From the NCBI RefSeq assembly GCF_900156525.1, contig NZ_FTPS01000004.1:1-39574 (forward strand): a stretch of DNA of 39,574 nucleotides, written 5' to 3'. Below are positions 1 through 8,699 of the stretch, piece after piece; position 1 is the stretch's first letter, and each line of letters opens with the position of its first letter. The translations under genes were made by a program, and so were the position numbers. Under the pieces are notes generated by a model. The model did no database searches and had not been told where the DNA came from. It saw only the letters and a program-made list of their open reading frames with translations. Source of the stretch: Pontibaca methylaminivorans (lineage in GTDB: Bacteria; Pseudomonadota; Alphaproteobacteria; Rhodobacterales; Rhodobacteraceae).

Positions 1-426
1 GAAACCGGCGGCTGTCCGCATACGGCGATCCGCGAGGACATTTCCATCAATCTGGCGGCGGTGCAGCGGCTCGAGGCCGAATTTCCCGAACTCGATCTGA
101 TCCTGATCGAGTCGGGGGGCGACAACCTTGCTGCGACCTTCAGTCCGGAACTGGCCGATATCACGATCTATGTGATCGATGTTGCCTGCGGCGAGGAAAT
201 TCCGCGCAAGGGCGGCCCCGGTATCACCCGCTCGGATCTTCTGGTGATCAACAAGACCGACCTCGCGCCGATGGTAGGTGCGGATCTTGGTGTCATGGAG
301 CGGGATTCGGCGCATATGCGCCGCGACCGGCCCTTTGTCTTTTCCAACATGAAAAGCGGCGATGGTGTGGGACAGATCGTCGATTTCCTGCTGGAGAACG
401 GCGGCCTTCCAGCGCGGCCGGACTGA
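1..426 (+). CDS. ureG: Urease accessory GTPase UreG, C-terminal part (5' end outside window)
   Basis: The frame is open from base 1 and gives the last 141 residues of UreG (usually about 205). UreG is the SIMIBI-class GTPase that drives GTP-dependent nickel delivery into apo-urease with UreD/UreF/UreE. Visible features are the nickel-binding Cys-Pro-His in [12 protein letters not shown] at the very start, the conserved [17 protein letters not shown] stretch and the guanine-specificity NKTD motif near fragment residue 83. The P-loop must lie upstream of the window. The gene ends with a normal UreG tail, so it looks intact at its 3' end. It marks the left edge of ordinary chromosomal-type genes before the mobile-element mosaic begins. 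Confidence 0.95.
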   Translation, partial: ETGGCPHTAIREDISINLAAVQRLEAEFPELDLILIESGGDNLAATFSPELADITIYVIDVACGEEIPRKGGPGITRSDLLVINKTDLAPMVGADLGVMERDSAHMRRDRPFVFSNMKSGDGVGQIVDFLLENGGLPARPD

Positions 427-577
427 GCATCATTTGTTAGGAATACATTTTCGTGGCCTGCGTCAGAACCGGTTGCCGACTTCTTAGGTCCAGCCGATGG
501 CGCGGGCGCATTCAGGCTCAGATTTTCCATCCCGACCGGCATGGTGATGAGCAGACCTATCCCTCTCGCTCAGGTTG

Positions 578-771
578 TTACCGCACTGATTGGGCCTCGA
601 GACGGGCGGCGAGCTTTGCATCCTCGACGAAGTCGTCACGGAATTCTTTCCAGCTTTCCGGGAATCTGCGCGCATCGGCGATCATGGTTTTCAACTCATC
701 GATGCCGTCATCGGTCAGGGCGGTGATGGCGTCATCCGGGCCGGTATAGACAGTGATGATCGAGCCATAGT
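578..771 (-). pseudogene. Small unrecognised ORF truncated at its 5' side by an IS21-type end
   Basis: On the minus strand an ORF gives about 60 acidic residues ending in KLAARLEAQSVR. Its upstream side runs directly into what looks like the terminal sequence of the IS21-like relic (from about 771), so the first 15 to 20 residues of the open frame are probably IS sequence read by chance. I do not recognise the family. The composition (charged, no membrane segment) is compatible with a small soluble protein that has lost its natural start. It may equally be non-functional. Confidence 0.3.
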
Positions 772-1406
772 GTGAACCGGCGTGCAATTTTGACCCCGTA
801 GAGGGGTGATGGGCGTCCAAGAATGCCCCCCCTTACACTGATTGGATGATGCCCCCGAGGTCATCGGGGAGCACAGTGGTGATCCGGTCGGGAGCGACGG
901 AGCTCACCTGCGAGCGGACCATTCAGCCGTTGCCGAAGATCGGACCTTGGAAAGACTTGCTCGACGAGATGCTGACGGTGAACGCGCGGAAGCCCAAGCG
1001 CGAGCGACTGACCCGCATCCGCATCTTCGAGGAACTCCGGGCCCGAGGATATGATGGTGGCTATGATGCGGTCCGACGATACGCGGCAACCCGGTCCAAG
1101 GAGGAGGAGGTGACATCCGCCGCCGCCTATGTGCCGCTGAGCTTCGATCCGGGGGAAGCCTACCAGTTCGACTGGAGCCACGAGATCGTAGTGATCGATG
1201 GCGCGACGATCACGGTGAAGGTGGCGCACGTCCGCCTCTGCCACAGTCGGATGCTCTTCGTGCGGGCCTACCCTCGCGAGACGCAGGAGATGGTATTTGA
1301 CGCCCACGACAAGGCGTTTGCCTTCTTCGGCGGCGCCTGCGCCCGGGGCACCGGTGGCGAGAAGATCGCGGTGGCGGTTGATTTCATCAACGGACGCTGC
1401 AGATGA
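771..1406 (+). mobile_element. IS21-family relic with truncated IstA transposase
   Basis: The ORF 846-1406 gives an IstA-like internal segment: a charged linker (NARKPKRERLTRIRIFEELRA), then the start of the DDE integrase core with YQFDWSHEIVVIDG, where the Asp-Trp is the usual first catalytic Asp context. The N-terminal helix-turn-helix and everything after about residue 180 are missing (IstA is normally about 500 residues), and no istB follows. The preceding segment from about 771, with the GCGTGCAATTTTGACCCC stretch, resembles an IS21-type terminus. The element therefore cannot transpose by itself. The right boundary is unclear; coding similarity stops near 1370-1406. Confidence 0.7.
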
Positions 1407-1462
1407 GAGGCTCCTCGTTTTCGGCGAAAATAGCAGAGTTTCGGACTGGATCATCGTTTTGC

Positions 1463-1507
1463 TTGAGGACACATCGGGCGTGCTTTACGGTGATACAACA
1501 GATCACC
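1463..1507 (+). promoter_or_regulatory. Candidate parDE promoter and palindromic operator
   Basis: A possible -35 TTGAGG (1463-1468) is followed after 17 bp by TACGGT (1486-1491). This overlaps a perfect inverted repeat GGTGAT / ATCACC (1489-1494 and 1502-1507, 7-bp spacer). The site lies 20 bp upstream of the parD start. ParD-type antitoxins normally repress their own promoter by binding such palindromes, so this is the expected operator. The assignment is by pattern only. Confidence 0.45.
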
Positions 1508-1526
1508 AAGCGCGGAGCCATGATCC

Positions 1527-1817
1527 ATGTCTGTCCACAAGCAGAGCGTCAGCTTTACTAGCACTGCCTTCGCCTTCGCCCGCGAACTGGTCGAGGCGGG
1601 GGAATATCCCAATGTCAGTGCGGCCGTTTCGGGTGAACTGGCACGGGCCAAGAGGACCCGCGACCGTGAGCAGGCCCTGTTCGAGGCCGAATTGAGACGT
1701 CGTCTCGCCCTGCCTCTCGACCAATGGGAGCCCATGGCCGATCCTGCCGCCTTCACGGACGAGGCCCGCGCCGCCCTTGCCGCGCGAGGTAGCTCGGCAC
1801 CTGACCACATGCGCTGA
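1527..1817 (+). CDS. parD: ParD-like type II antitoxin
   Basis: A 96-residue protein with the typical ParD layout. The N-terminal ribbon-helix-helix (about residues 4-45) includes SVSFTSTAFAFARELVEAG and the family-typical EYPNVSAAVSGELARAK. An acidic C-terminal tail follows that would wrap and neutralise the toxin. It acts in the cytoplasm as antitoxin and autorepressor. The stop overlaps the parE start (TGATG at 1815-1819), giving translational coupling. A palindromic operator lies just upstream. The gene is intact although both neighbours are broken elements, as often seen for addiction modules left behind by plasmids. Confidence 0.88.
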   Translation: MSVHKQSVSFTSTAFAFARELVEAGEYPNVSAAVSGELARAKRTRDREQALFEAELRRRLALPLDQWEPMADPAAFTDEARAALAARGSSAPDHMR

Positions 1818-2146
1818 TGCGGCTGATCCGCCATCCGCTGGTCGCCCGCGACCTGACGGCGCTTATCGAACATATCCGTGATGTCACGGGCGATCCGGCC
1901 GCAGCCGAACGTCGCCTCGACGAGATAGAGGCTATGCTGCGTGACATTGCCGGAAACCCGTATTCCGGGACGCGGCTTGCGGCACCGTTAGACGGCTGGC
2001 TGGTCCGGCATGGCGGGCGTGGCCACCGGCTGACCATCGTGTTCCAGGTCGATGCCGAGCGTGATGCGCTCTATATCGCCTTGGTTGCGTTTGGCGGGCA
2101 GGATTGGATGACTATGGGCCTGCAAAGACGCAAGTTTGGTGGGTGA
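1817..2146 (+). CDS. parE: ParE/RelE-superfamily toxin
   Basis: A 109-residue basic protein of the ParE/RelE fold: MRLIRHPLVARDLTALIEHI at the start, the mid-protein core AERRLDEIEAMLRDIAGNPYSG, and a C-terminal strand region ending in FGGQDW. ParE toxins poison DNA gyrase, while RelE relatives cleave mRNA; sequence alone does not decide between them, but pairing with a ParD-type antitoxin favours ParE. The start overlaps the parD stop. The stop is 3 bp from the presumed left end of an IS5-type relic (2150), so the element inserted immediately behind the toxin without damaging it. Confidence 0.88.
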   Translation: MRLIRHPLVARDLTALIEHIRDVTGDPAAAERRLDEIEAMLRDIAGNPYSGTRLAAPLDGWLVRHGGRGHRLTIVFQVDAERDALYIALVAFGGQDWMTMGLQRRKFGG

Positions 2147-2149
2147 ACT

Positions 2150-2624
2150 GGGCTCTGTTGCCCAAATCACATGAGGGATTCATCTTGTGACTCCAGCATG
2201 ATAGATCGGGTGCATGAGCAGACCTACGCCCCCGCCTACAAGACCCGGAACTGGCCGGCCTATAACGAAGCGCTCAAGCGCCGTGGCTCGCTGACGATCT
2301 AGTTTGATCCCGCCATAACCTGGGAGGCTGCGCCCACGGGCAAGCGCGGGCGGCATCCCGACTACAGCGATGCCGCCATCCAGACCTGCCGTACGATGAA
2401 AGTGCTGTTCGGCATGGCGTTGCGCCAGTCGACAGGGTTCGTCGAAAGCCTGCTGCGGTTGATCGGACTGGACTGGGCGGTGCCCGACTTCAGCACGTTG
2501 TCCCGGCGCCAGAAGACCCTGAAGGTCAACCTCCCCTATCGCGGCTCGCAGGGTCCGCTGCACCTTCTGATCGACAGCACCGGGATCAAGGTAGAGGGCG
2601 AAGGCGAGTGGAACGCGCGCCATA
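2150..2624 (+). mobile_element. IS5-family relic, transposase with in-frame stop and missing C-terminus
   Basis: A terminus-like GGGCTCTGTTGCCC begins at 2150. The reading frame from about 2210 gives AYKTRNWPAYNEALKRRGSLTI, then an amber codon at 2300-2302 where relatives have Trp, then FDPAITWEA, GMALRQSTGFVESLLRLIGLDW, VPDFSTLSRRQKTLKV and LLIDSTGIKVEGEGEWNAR. This is an IS5-family (IS1031/IS903-like) transposase up to and including the first catalytic Asp. The second and third acidic residues are absent because the sequence switches to a serine-recombinase fragment at about 2624. The relic is non-functional. Confidence 0.8.
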
Positions 2625-2759
2625 CTGGCTGATCGCTCGATCACCGTGGCCGAGGTGGCGGAACGGCTGAAGGTCTCCCCTGCCACGCTCTACCGCCACC
2701 TGCCAGTGGCGCGTGCGCAGGTCATCGAACAGGCTAGTGAGGCGGAGGGCAACGCGTGA
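2625..2759 (+). pseudogene. C-terminal helix-turn-helix tail of a serine recombinase (resolvase/invertase)
   Basis: Forty-four codons in frame 2625-2756 read LADRSITVAEVAERLKVSPATLYRHL and end in EAEGNA, followed by TGA (2757-2759). This is the DNA-binding HTH tail of a Tn3-type resolvase or DNA invertase. The catalytic N-terminal domain is missing: the fragment begins exactly where the IS5 transposase homology stops, so a deletion or IS-mediated rearrangement joined the two. No start codon is available. An inverted repeat lies 30 bp downstream. Confidence 0.7.
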
Positions 2760-2788
2760 TCCGGCTGCACCGCATTGATGAGGCCCGT

Positions 2789-2812
2789 CGTTATGTTTGA
2801 TTGTACATAACG
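2789..2812. repeat. Perfect 8-bp inverted repeat (possible recombinase or regulator site)
   Basis: CGTTATGT and ACATAACG form perfect arms separated by 8 bp (TTGATTGT). The repeat lies between the recombinase tail and the TonB receptor stub. The symmetry and size would fit a resolvase subsite or a dimeric repressor operator controlling the receptor gene. Neither can be decided from the sequence. Confidence 0.4.
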
Positions 2813-2872
2813 CTATGCTAAAGGAATCCATCCGATCACGAATCACACAATCAGCAGCCCGGAAAAACAAAC

Positions 2873-3276
2873 ATGCGTTGTCCATCTACTCTTGTCCGGA
2901 CGGCAGTGGCCCTGCTTGTTCTGGCCGGCACAGCCGAGGCGCAATCAACGACCGGGACGAGAGAGGCGCTTACCCTCGATACGATAGATATCGAGGGCCT
3001 CGCGCCCGATGCCGACGACAGCGGCAGGAGCGGCGTGCGCCCGAAAACCGCCACGATCGGCCTCTCGGGCGGCGGCCGCTTCAGGACACGCCATATTCGG
3101 TCAACGCAATCGACGGCCGGATGATCGAGAATCAGAATGCGACCTCTCTTCCCGATCTGCTGAAATACATGCCTTCGACCCAGATGGAGGCGCGAGGCGG
3201 ACCCGATGTCGGCCGTCCGCAGTCGCGCGGCATGCAGGGAACGCCCGTCTTCAACAATCGCCTGGACCGTATGTGA
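2873..3276 (+). pseudogene. TonB-dependent receptor, N-terminal stub with frameshift
   Basis: The start gives a signal peptide (MRCPSTLVRTAVALLVLAGTAEA, cleavage after AEA) and a LDTIDIEG-type N-terminal box. At about 3072-3083 the frame shifts: the first frame reads into RFRTRHIRS, while frame +1 continues as PLQDTPYSVNAIDGRMIENQ, SLPDLLKYMPSTQMEARGG, GRPQSRGMQGTPVFNNRLD, which is the plug domain of a siderophore-type receptor. The sequence stops at 3276, so the rest of the plug and the whole beta-barrel (about 550 residues) are absent. Such receptors import ferric siderophores across the outer membrane; this copy cannot. Confidence 0.75.
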
Positions 3277-3394
3277 GTGGTGTCCGAAGCGCTGTGCCCC
3301 GATAAATACCGGCAAACACCGCAGAAAAGCTGGTCTTTCCAGCCGAATAGCGGGGCAGGGCGGGGGGACGGGGTGAAAATGGTGGGTTTGACGG

Positions 3395-3741
3395 ATGCAG
3401 CAAATCGCGGCTGAACGGGAGCGCGCGATGGCGCGGGGGTGCGACCTCCACCCGATCACCCGCGCCTGCATGGGGTTTCGGCTGTGGTTCCTCGCGGGGC
3501 TCGGGGTGCGGGGCGAGCGGATCGAGGCGGCGGCGCGGATCTGCGCGGGCGAAAGCCGGGCGGCGGTGTTTGCGCCGCTTGCCACCGGCGGGGGGCAGGC
3601 GCTGCGCGGCAGCGGGGATGCGGACGCGCGGCTGCGGTGGGGGGGGTCCGGGTCGTCCGGACCCGTCACTCCAGACGGTCCATCGTTCGCCGAGCTCGTT
3701 GCCAGAACCGACAGTATTGTCAGCGAGCATCCTACCGGCTG
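3395..3741 (+). other. Stretch between receptor stub and ABC relic; one weak unrecognised ORF
   Basis: From 3277 to 3741 there is no recognisable gene. A frame starting at 3395 reads MQQIAAERERAMARGCDLHP and continues ITRACMGFRLWFLAGLGVRG, with helix-like composition for about 75 residues, then turns into low-complexity Gly/Ser/Arg. It could be a fragment of a real protein whose 3' part was removed when the ABC binding-protein gene was truncated, since the switch to binding-protein homology occurs near 3742. I do not recognise the family. Confidence 0.25.
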
Positions 3742-4520
3742 GGATGATCTCTCCGGGGCTTGTGAAGCTGGAAGAGGAGGGAATGCTCGAAGCCTATGCG
3801 CCCAGGGAACTCGACAACATCAAGGAACGCTTTCGCGACACCCGCGGCGACGAGCCCCATTGGGTCGGCACCGACGCATGGGCCTCGGCCGTCTGTTACA
3901 ATACCGTCGAGGGCGAGGCTCTCGGCACCGAGGAACCAGCAAGCTGGGAAGACCTGACCAAGCCCGAATACAAGGGCCAGATTACCATGCCGAATCCGGC
4001 TTCCTCCGCCACGGGTCTGCTGGCCATCATCGGCTGGATGGAAATCTATGGCGAGGATGGCGCCTGGGACTACATGGATGCGCTGCACAGGAACGTCTCG
4101 CAATATGTGCATTCCGGGTCCAAACCCTGCCGCATGGCCGCAACCGGCGAAGCGGTGATCGGCATTGCCTATCCGGCCCCGGGAGTGAAGGCGATCAATG
4201 ACGGCGCACCGGTGAGTGTGATCATCCCCGAAGAGGGCGTCGGTTCCGAGGTCGAGGGCGTCGCCATCGTCAAAGGGGCACGCAACCCGGAGGCAGCGCG
4301 GCGGATCGCGGATTTTGCCACCAGCCGTGAAGGCAACGAGATCCACAACAAGTATTACGCCCTTGTCGGTTATGAGGGCATCTCGTCTGAGGTGTCGAAC
4401 TACCCCGAGGGCGAGGAAGAAGCCTTGGTCGATATCGACTATTACTGGGTCTCGGAAAACCGGGACCGGATCCTGGCCGAATGGGAAAGCCGTTACGGCG
4501 CCAAGTCCGAAGCCGAGTGA
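3742..4520 (+). pseudogene. 2-aminoethylphosphonate-type ABC substrate-binding protein, N-terminus lost
   Basis: In frame 3 the protein reads ISPGLVKLEEEGMLEAY, then HWVGTDAWASAVCYNTVEGE, PEYKGQITMPNPASS, YVHSGSKPCRMAATGEAVIG, GVAIVKGARNPEAARRIADF and ends in RYGAKSEAE. This matches the periplasmic binding proteins of the Fe3+/2-aminoethylphosphonate (PhnS/AepX-like) group. About 260 residues remain of roughly 340-350; the signal peptide and first lobe portion are missing, so export is impossible. The ORF is open further upstream (to 3570), but that part shows no homology. The remaining coding sequence has no internal stop, suggesting recent damage. The permease/ATPase fusion follows. Confidence 0.75.
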
Positions 4521-4588
4521 TTCCGGTGTGCCGGAACCGCAGGAGCGCTGCCCGAATGCAGGCTCCTGCGGCTGATGAAAGGCGTCCC

Positions 4589-6178
4589 ATGACGAATACC
4601 GCCACGAACACGGCGACTGCATCCGCATCATTGCGCCGGGTCCGCATCCGTCCGGGGCCTGAGGATGTGTTCCTGCGCCTTTGCTTGGCAGGGCTGGCGC
4701 TGTTCTTCGTCGTCGGTCTGCTGCTGCCCGCCTATACGCTGCTTTCCAAGGGCGTGCAGGATGCCGAGGGCAACTTCGTCGGGCTGCGGAACTTTGTCGC
4801 CTATTTCGCCAATCCGCAGGTGTCGGTGGTGTTCTTCAACAGCCTGCGCATCTCGCTCGTGGCGACGCTGCTGACACTCACGCTGACGGCGGTCTATGCC
4901 TTTGCGCTCACCCATTCGCGGATGCCGGGGCAGATGTTCTTCCGAGCGGTGGCCCTGGTGCCGCTGCTGACCCCTTCGCTTCTGCCCGGGATTGCGCTGA
5001 TCTACCTGTTCGGCAACAAGGGCTTCTTTCGCGACATGCTCATGCCGAACCTGCCTGATCAGACACAAGGCACGACCGCAGCCACAGAGCCCGACGCGAA
5101 TGCAGCGCCGGCATTGCGTATCCGCGGGCTGCGCAAGACCTTTGGCCCCTTCGTTGCCCTCGACGATATCGACCTCGATGTGGCGAGGGGGGAATTCATC
5201 TGCTTTCTCGGCCCTTCCGGCTGCGGCAAGACCACCCTGCTGCGCGCCATCGCCGGGCTCGACCCGCAGGATCGCGGAATAATCGAGCAGAATGGCGAGG
5301 ACATCTCGACCCGCCCGGTGACCCGGCGCGATTTTGGCATCGTCTTCCAGTCCTATGCGCTGTTTCCTAACCTCACGGTCCGGCGCAATGTCGGCTATGG
5401 CCTGCACCATTCGGGTTTGTCGCGCCGCGGGCGCCGGGACCGGATCGCGGAATTGCTGGAGATGGTCGGGCTGGCCGATCAGGGCCGGAAATATCCGGCG
5501 CAGCTTTCGGGTGGACAGCAGCAGCGGGTGGCGCTGGCACGTGCACTCGCGCCCTCGCCGGGGCTCCTGTTGCTGGACGAACCCCTGAGCGCGCTCGATG
5601 CACGTGTGCGCCTGCATCTGCGCCGGGAGCTGCGCGACCTGCAGCAGAAGCTTGGCGTCACCACCATCATGGTGACCCATGACCAAGACGAGGCCCTGGC
5701 CACCGCGGACCGCATTGTCGTTATGCGCCGCGGACGGATCGAACAGACCGGCCGGCCCGAAGACGTGTTCAGCAATCCGGCCACGCCCTTTGTCGCCAGC
5801 TTTTTCGGGGCGATGAACTTCATTTCCGCGAATGTCTCGGCTGATGGGACGATCACCGCCGGCGAGGGGAGTTTCACTGTGCCACAACATGAGTTTCCAG
5901 CCGGGGCGGAGGTCAGCCTCTGTATCCGTCCATCCGACATCGTGACCGGGCCGCCGGCGCAGGCCGCGCAGAACCGCCTGCGGGGAAAGATCGTTTCGGC
6001 CCTGTTCCGCGGCACCTTTCACCATGTGGTGCTGGACTGCCCGGTGCTTGGCCAGACACTCGAGGCAGAGATCTCGTCAGACCACTGGGGACGCCATGAA
6101 CTGACCCCGGGCACCGAGGCCATGATCGCCCTGCCGCAGGATAAACTACACCTTTTCGCAAGGGGCGCGGAGACGTGA
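4589..6178 (+). CDS. In-frame fusion: phosphonate-type ABC permease N-terminus joined to its ATPase
   Basis: A 529-residue ORF begins at ATG 4589 behind an AAAGG-like ribosome site. Residues 1 to about 150 match the first third of 2-aminoethylphosphonate-type permeases (normally about 560 residues): LLPAYTLLSKGVQDAEGNFV, then transmembrane segments up to LLPGIALIYLFGNKGFFRDM. At about residue 150 it changes to an ABC ATPase: Walker A GPSGCGKTT, Q-loop FQSYALFPNL, signature LSGGQQQRVALARAL, Walker B LLLLDEPLSALDA, H-loop VTHD and a C-terminal TOBE-like domain. Most of the permease, including the coupling loops, is missing, so this is probably a deletion product rather than a working transporter. 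The ATPase part is complete, and ATG 5044 might serve as a separate start, but no good ribosome site is visible there. Confidence 0.85.
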   Translation: MTNTATNTATASASLRRVRIRPGPEDVFLRLCLAGLALFFVVGLLLPAYTLLSKGVQDAEGNFVGLRNFVAYFANPQVSVVFFNSLRISLVATLLTLTLTAVYAFALTHSRMPGQMFFRAVALVPLLTPSLLPGIALIYLFGNKGFFRDMLMPNLPDQTQGTTAATEPDANAAPALRIRGLRKTFGPFVALDDIDLDVARGEFICFLGPSGCGKTTLLRAIAGLDPQDRGIIEQNGEDISTRPVTRRDFGIVFQSYALFPNLTVRRNVGYGLHHSGLSRRGRRDRIAELLEMVGLADQGRKYPAQLSGGQQQRVALARALAPSPGLLLLDEPLSALDARVRLHLRRELRDLQQKLGVTTIMVTHDQDEALATADRIVVMRRGRIEQTGRPEDVFSNPATPFVASFFGAMNFISANVSADGTITAGEGSFTVPQHEFPAGAEVSLCIRPSDIVTGPPAQAAQNRLRGKIVSALFRGTFHHVVLDCPVLGQTLEAEISSDHWGRHELTPGTEAMIALPQDKLHLFARGAET

Positions 6179-6290
6179 GACAGATCGCCGGCAGCCACAT
6201 CCATCATCAAGCGGCAAACCTGTCATTTAACGGCTATGCCCGGGACCGGGTCAGACCTTGCCCCAAACTCTGCTACCGGCCTTAACCTTT

Positions 6291-6846
6291 TCAGGCAGTC
6301 CCCTTTTCCTTCAGCCGTGCAGTGAAGCTCATCATTTTTGCTTGTGCGGCCTCAGTATCCGGTTTGAGCGCGGCTATAACGTCGGCTTCATCGCGCTGCT
6401 GGAGGTCGACACCCTGTTCGTTTGCAACGACCTGCGCGAGTGCGGGTTCCAGTCGGTATCGCAGCGCAGGCGAAGGGGCTGTACGCAATGCGGTGACTTC
6501 GGCACGCAGTTCCTCGAGCTTGGCCCGGATGCTGTCCGGATAGGGTAGGGGGCCTTTCTGCACATCAGAAATCGCGGTGAAGACGGCATCCTGATAGAAG
6601 ATGATCCGATCAGCCATGATCGGGTTCTGGCGCTCGGGAATGAGGATGACCTTGTCGGGATCAAGCTTGCGCACCTCGTCGGCCGTCAGCAGCGGGCGTT
6701 CCTCGTTACGCCGCGACAGGGATCGACGCATGGCCTGCATTCATGTTGGTACCCATCTGCCATTGCAGCCAGAGACCGCCGATCAGGAGACCGATGATCG
6801 CCCCCGCACCCAGCCCGAGCGGTATTGCCACCGTTATGCGATTCAT
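6291..6846 (-). pseudogene. virD4: VirD4/TraG coupling protein with large internal deletion
   Basis: Reading leftwards from ATG 6846 gives an N-terminal membrane segment (MNRITVAIPLGLGAGAIIGL, LLIGGLWLQWQM) for about 40 residues. A frame change near 6729 leads into a C-terminal segment SLSRRNEERPLLTADEVRKL, DPDKVILIPERQNPIMADRI and on to the stop at 6291. These are the two ends of a VirD4-type ATPase (about 600-660 residues). The whole nucleotide-binding domain with Walker A and B is deleted. The gene follows the relaxase gene as in typical mob/tra operons. It cannot act as a coupling protein. Confidence 0.75.
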
Positions 6847-6860
6847 GACGCTCCCTCCTG

Positions 6861-8699
6861 TCAGAGGTCCAGATCGTAATCCCTGTCGCGCCGCTCATGC
6901 ACGTCGTCACTGCGCTCCTGCAGGCGTTCGCGGGCAAGCGCGACCTCGCGCCGGGTGAGCCCGATGCTCTCATGGCTTTTGGCAGCGGCGATGATGGCCT
7001 GCGCGATCTCGCGCCGCTTGCCGGGGTCGGGGAAGTCGACCGCAAGCGCTTGAGTCTCACCCGAGGCAAGCTGCTGCACCACATGCGCGCCATAGCGATC
7101 TTTCAGGTCGGCCGTGAAGCGGGCGGCGTCGTCCTCGTATTCAAAGCTCACCTGGCCATGCTGGCGGTTCACCTGAGCCATCATCCCGAGAGTACGGGTA
7201 AGCCGATCAGACTTGTGCTGATGGCGATCCTCGATCTCAAGCGCGGCATTCAAACTCTTGGCAGCGGTGGCATAGAAACGATCCACGATCTCGGCGGCCT
7301 TATGGCGATCCGCCTCGCGCTCAAGGTCGAGCCCGCGCGCTCTTGAGGCGGCCCGCAGATCCGCCTTCACCCATTCGCGCTCCTGCCAGGCATTGGCGGC
7401 CGGATGCTCGAGACGGCGCGCCATCACGTCTCTGTCAATGCCGACGGCGTGCGCGGCTGTAATGATACTCGCGCGCAACTCGTCGGCAACGCCGGCACTC
7501 AGGTGCTTCGCAGTGCTGTCGCGGCTGATTTCTCCCTCCTCGAGTTGCGTGCGGTAGAGCTCCGACTGCGGAGCCCGCTGCACCAGCTCGGCGCCACGCG
7601 CATCACCCAGATCGCGGATGATATCCGCAGTGATCTCCGCGAGATCCTCGCGCATCTCGCGCCGATCCTCGGGGGCGAGACGATCGATCTCGCGCTCCGT
7701 GCTCTCGAGCCAGCTCGCAAAGACCGCATCGAGCTCTCTGCGGGTGGTGGCCTGTGTGAGGTCCATGTTCATGATCTCCAGCTTCTGCGGCGTGAGAATG
7801 CCACCCGTCTCCAGCAGCTCGGCCGCGCGCTCCATGCGGGTCGCGATATCCGTGAGCTCGACCAGGCCCGCAATCGAAGAGAGCATGCGCAGCGTGGCCC
7901 GGCTCTTGCCGATCGCGGCAAGCCCATCCTCCAGCGCTTTGCCTTCGCGCATCTTTTCGAAGACCGGGCGACGCTCGCGGCGCGCCGCCTCGATCTCGGC
8001 CCGGCTCGGCCCGTAGGTCAGGATGCCACGATCGAGCCGCGAGCTGATGTCGAGGTCTACATGGATTTCAGCTGCGATCCCGGCCACGCGCTCCTTCATC
8101 ATGGTGAGGTTGAACACATGCTCTCTCGCCATGAAGAACCACTCACCGCTCTCGAGCCCGCGATTGTTCACCACGATATGGACATGGGGGTGCGAGCGAT
8201 CCGTATGCAGCGCGGCGACATAGGCCCACTCGTCATCGGCATGAAGCCCCGACTGGAACATCTCCATCGCCCAGGTCTCAGCGATATGCAGCGCCTTCTT
8301 CGGCGCCAGGTCCTGGGGAAAAGACAGCAGCAGATGCGTGGTGTGCCCGTTCTTCGGGGCGCCCTTCCAGCCATCCGACCACTCCTGCGCGATCTCGCGG
8401 CGCTCTTCCGGATCAAGTGCCCTCTGCCCTGGGGTCAGCTCGACCAAATGGCCAAACACCGCCTCCGATTTCTGGAACAGGTAATCGAACTGCGCGCGCA
8501 ACCGCTCGCGACTTCCCGTGCCGCCCTTGTGGATCCGCTTCAGAATGACCGCGTTCGAGCCTTGACCCACCCGCCAGAGATTGCGCGCCTGCACCGAGAA
8601 CCGCGAGCGCGCGGACACCTCCAGATCGCGCACCTGCGGCCCCTTCGCCCCGCGGCCGAGGCGAATCTCCCCGATCAGATCCTGGGCCAGCCTAGCCAC
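6861..8699 (-). CDS. virD2: VirD2-type (MOBP) relaxase
   Basis: A 612-residue protein starting at GTG 8699, overlapping the end of mobC by 8 bp (GTGGCTAG). The N-terminal relaxase domain (about residues 1-260) carries the histidine triad motif HTDRSHPHVHIVVNNRG near residue 170, which binds the metal for nicking at oriT. An upstream Tyr-rich segment (RERLRAQFDYLFQKSEAVFG) is the likely nicking region. The C-terminal half is long, charged and helical, as in rhizobial and Paracoccus plasmid relaxases. It initiates plasmid transfer by covalent attachment to the nicked strand. The gene is intact, unlike its partner virD4 and the virB genes, so it could still allow mobilisation in trans. Confidence 0.85.
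   Translation of the reverse strand: MARLAQDLIGEIRLGRGAKGPQVRDLEVSARSRFSVQARNLWRVGQGSNAVILKRIHKGGTGSRERLRAQFDYLFQKSEAVFGHLVELTPGQRALDPEERREIAQEWSDGWKGAPKNGHTTHLLLSFPQDLAPKKALHIAETWAMEMFQSGLHADDEWAYVAALHTDRSHPHVHIVVNNRGLESGEWFFMAREHVFNLTMMKERVAGIAAEIHVDLDISSRLDRGILTYGPSRAEIEAARRERRPVFEKMREGKALEDGLAAIGKSRATLRMLSSIAGLVELTDIATRMERAAELLETGGILTPQKLEIMNMDLTQATTRRELDAVFASWLESTEREIDRLAPEDRREMREDLAEITADIIRDLGDARGAELVQRAPQSELYRTQLEEGEISRDSTAKHLSAGVADELRASIITAAHAVGIDRDVMARRLEHPAANAWQEREWVKADLRAASRARGLDLEREADRHKAAEIVDRFYATAAKSLNAALEIEDRHQHKSDRLTRTLGMMAQVNRQHGQVSFEYEDDAARFTADLKDRYGAHVVQQLASGETQALAVDFPDPGKRREIAQAIIAAAKSHESIGLTRREVALARERLQERSDDVHERRDRDYDLDL

Noticed and set aside
168-542. 124-codon minus frame overlapping ureG
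   Set aside because: Overlaps conserved UreG coding sequence and resembles no protein.
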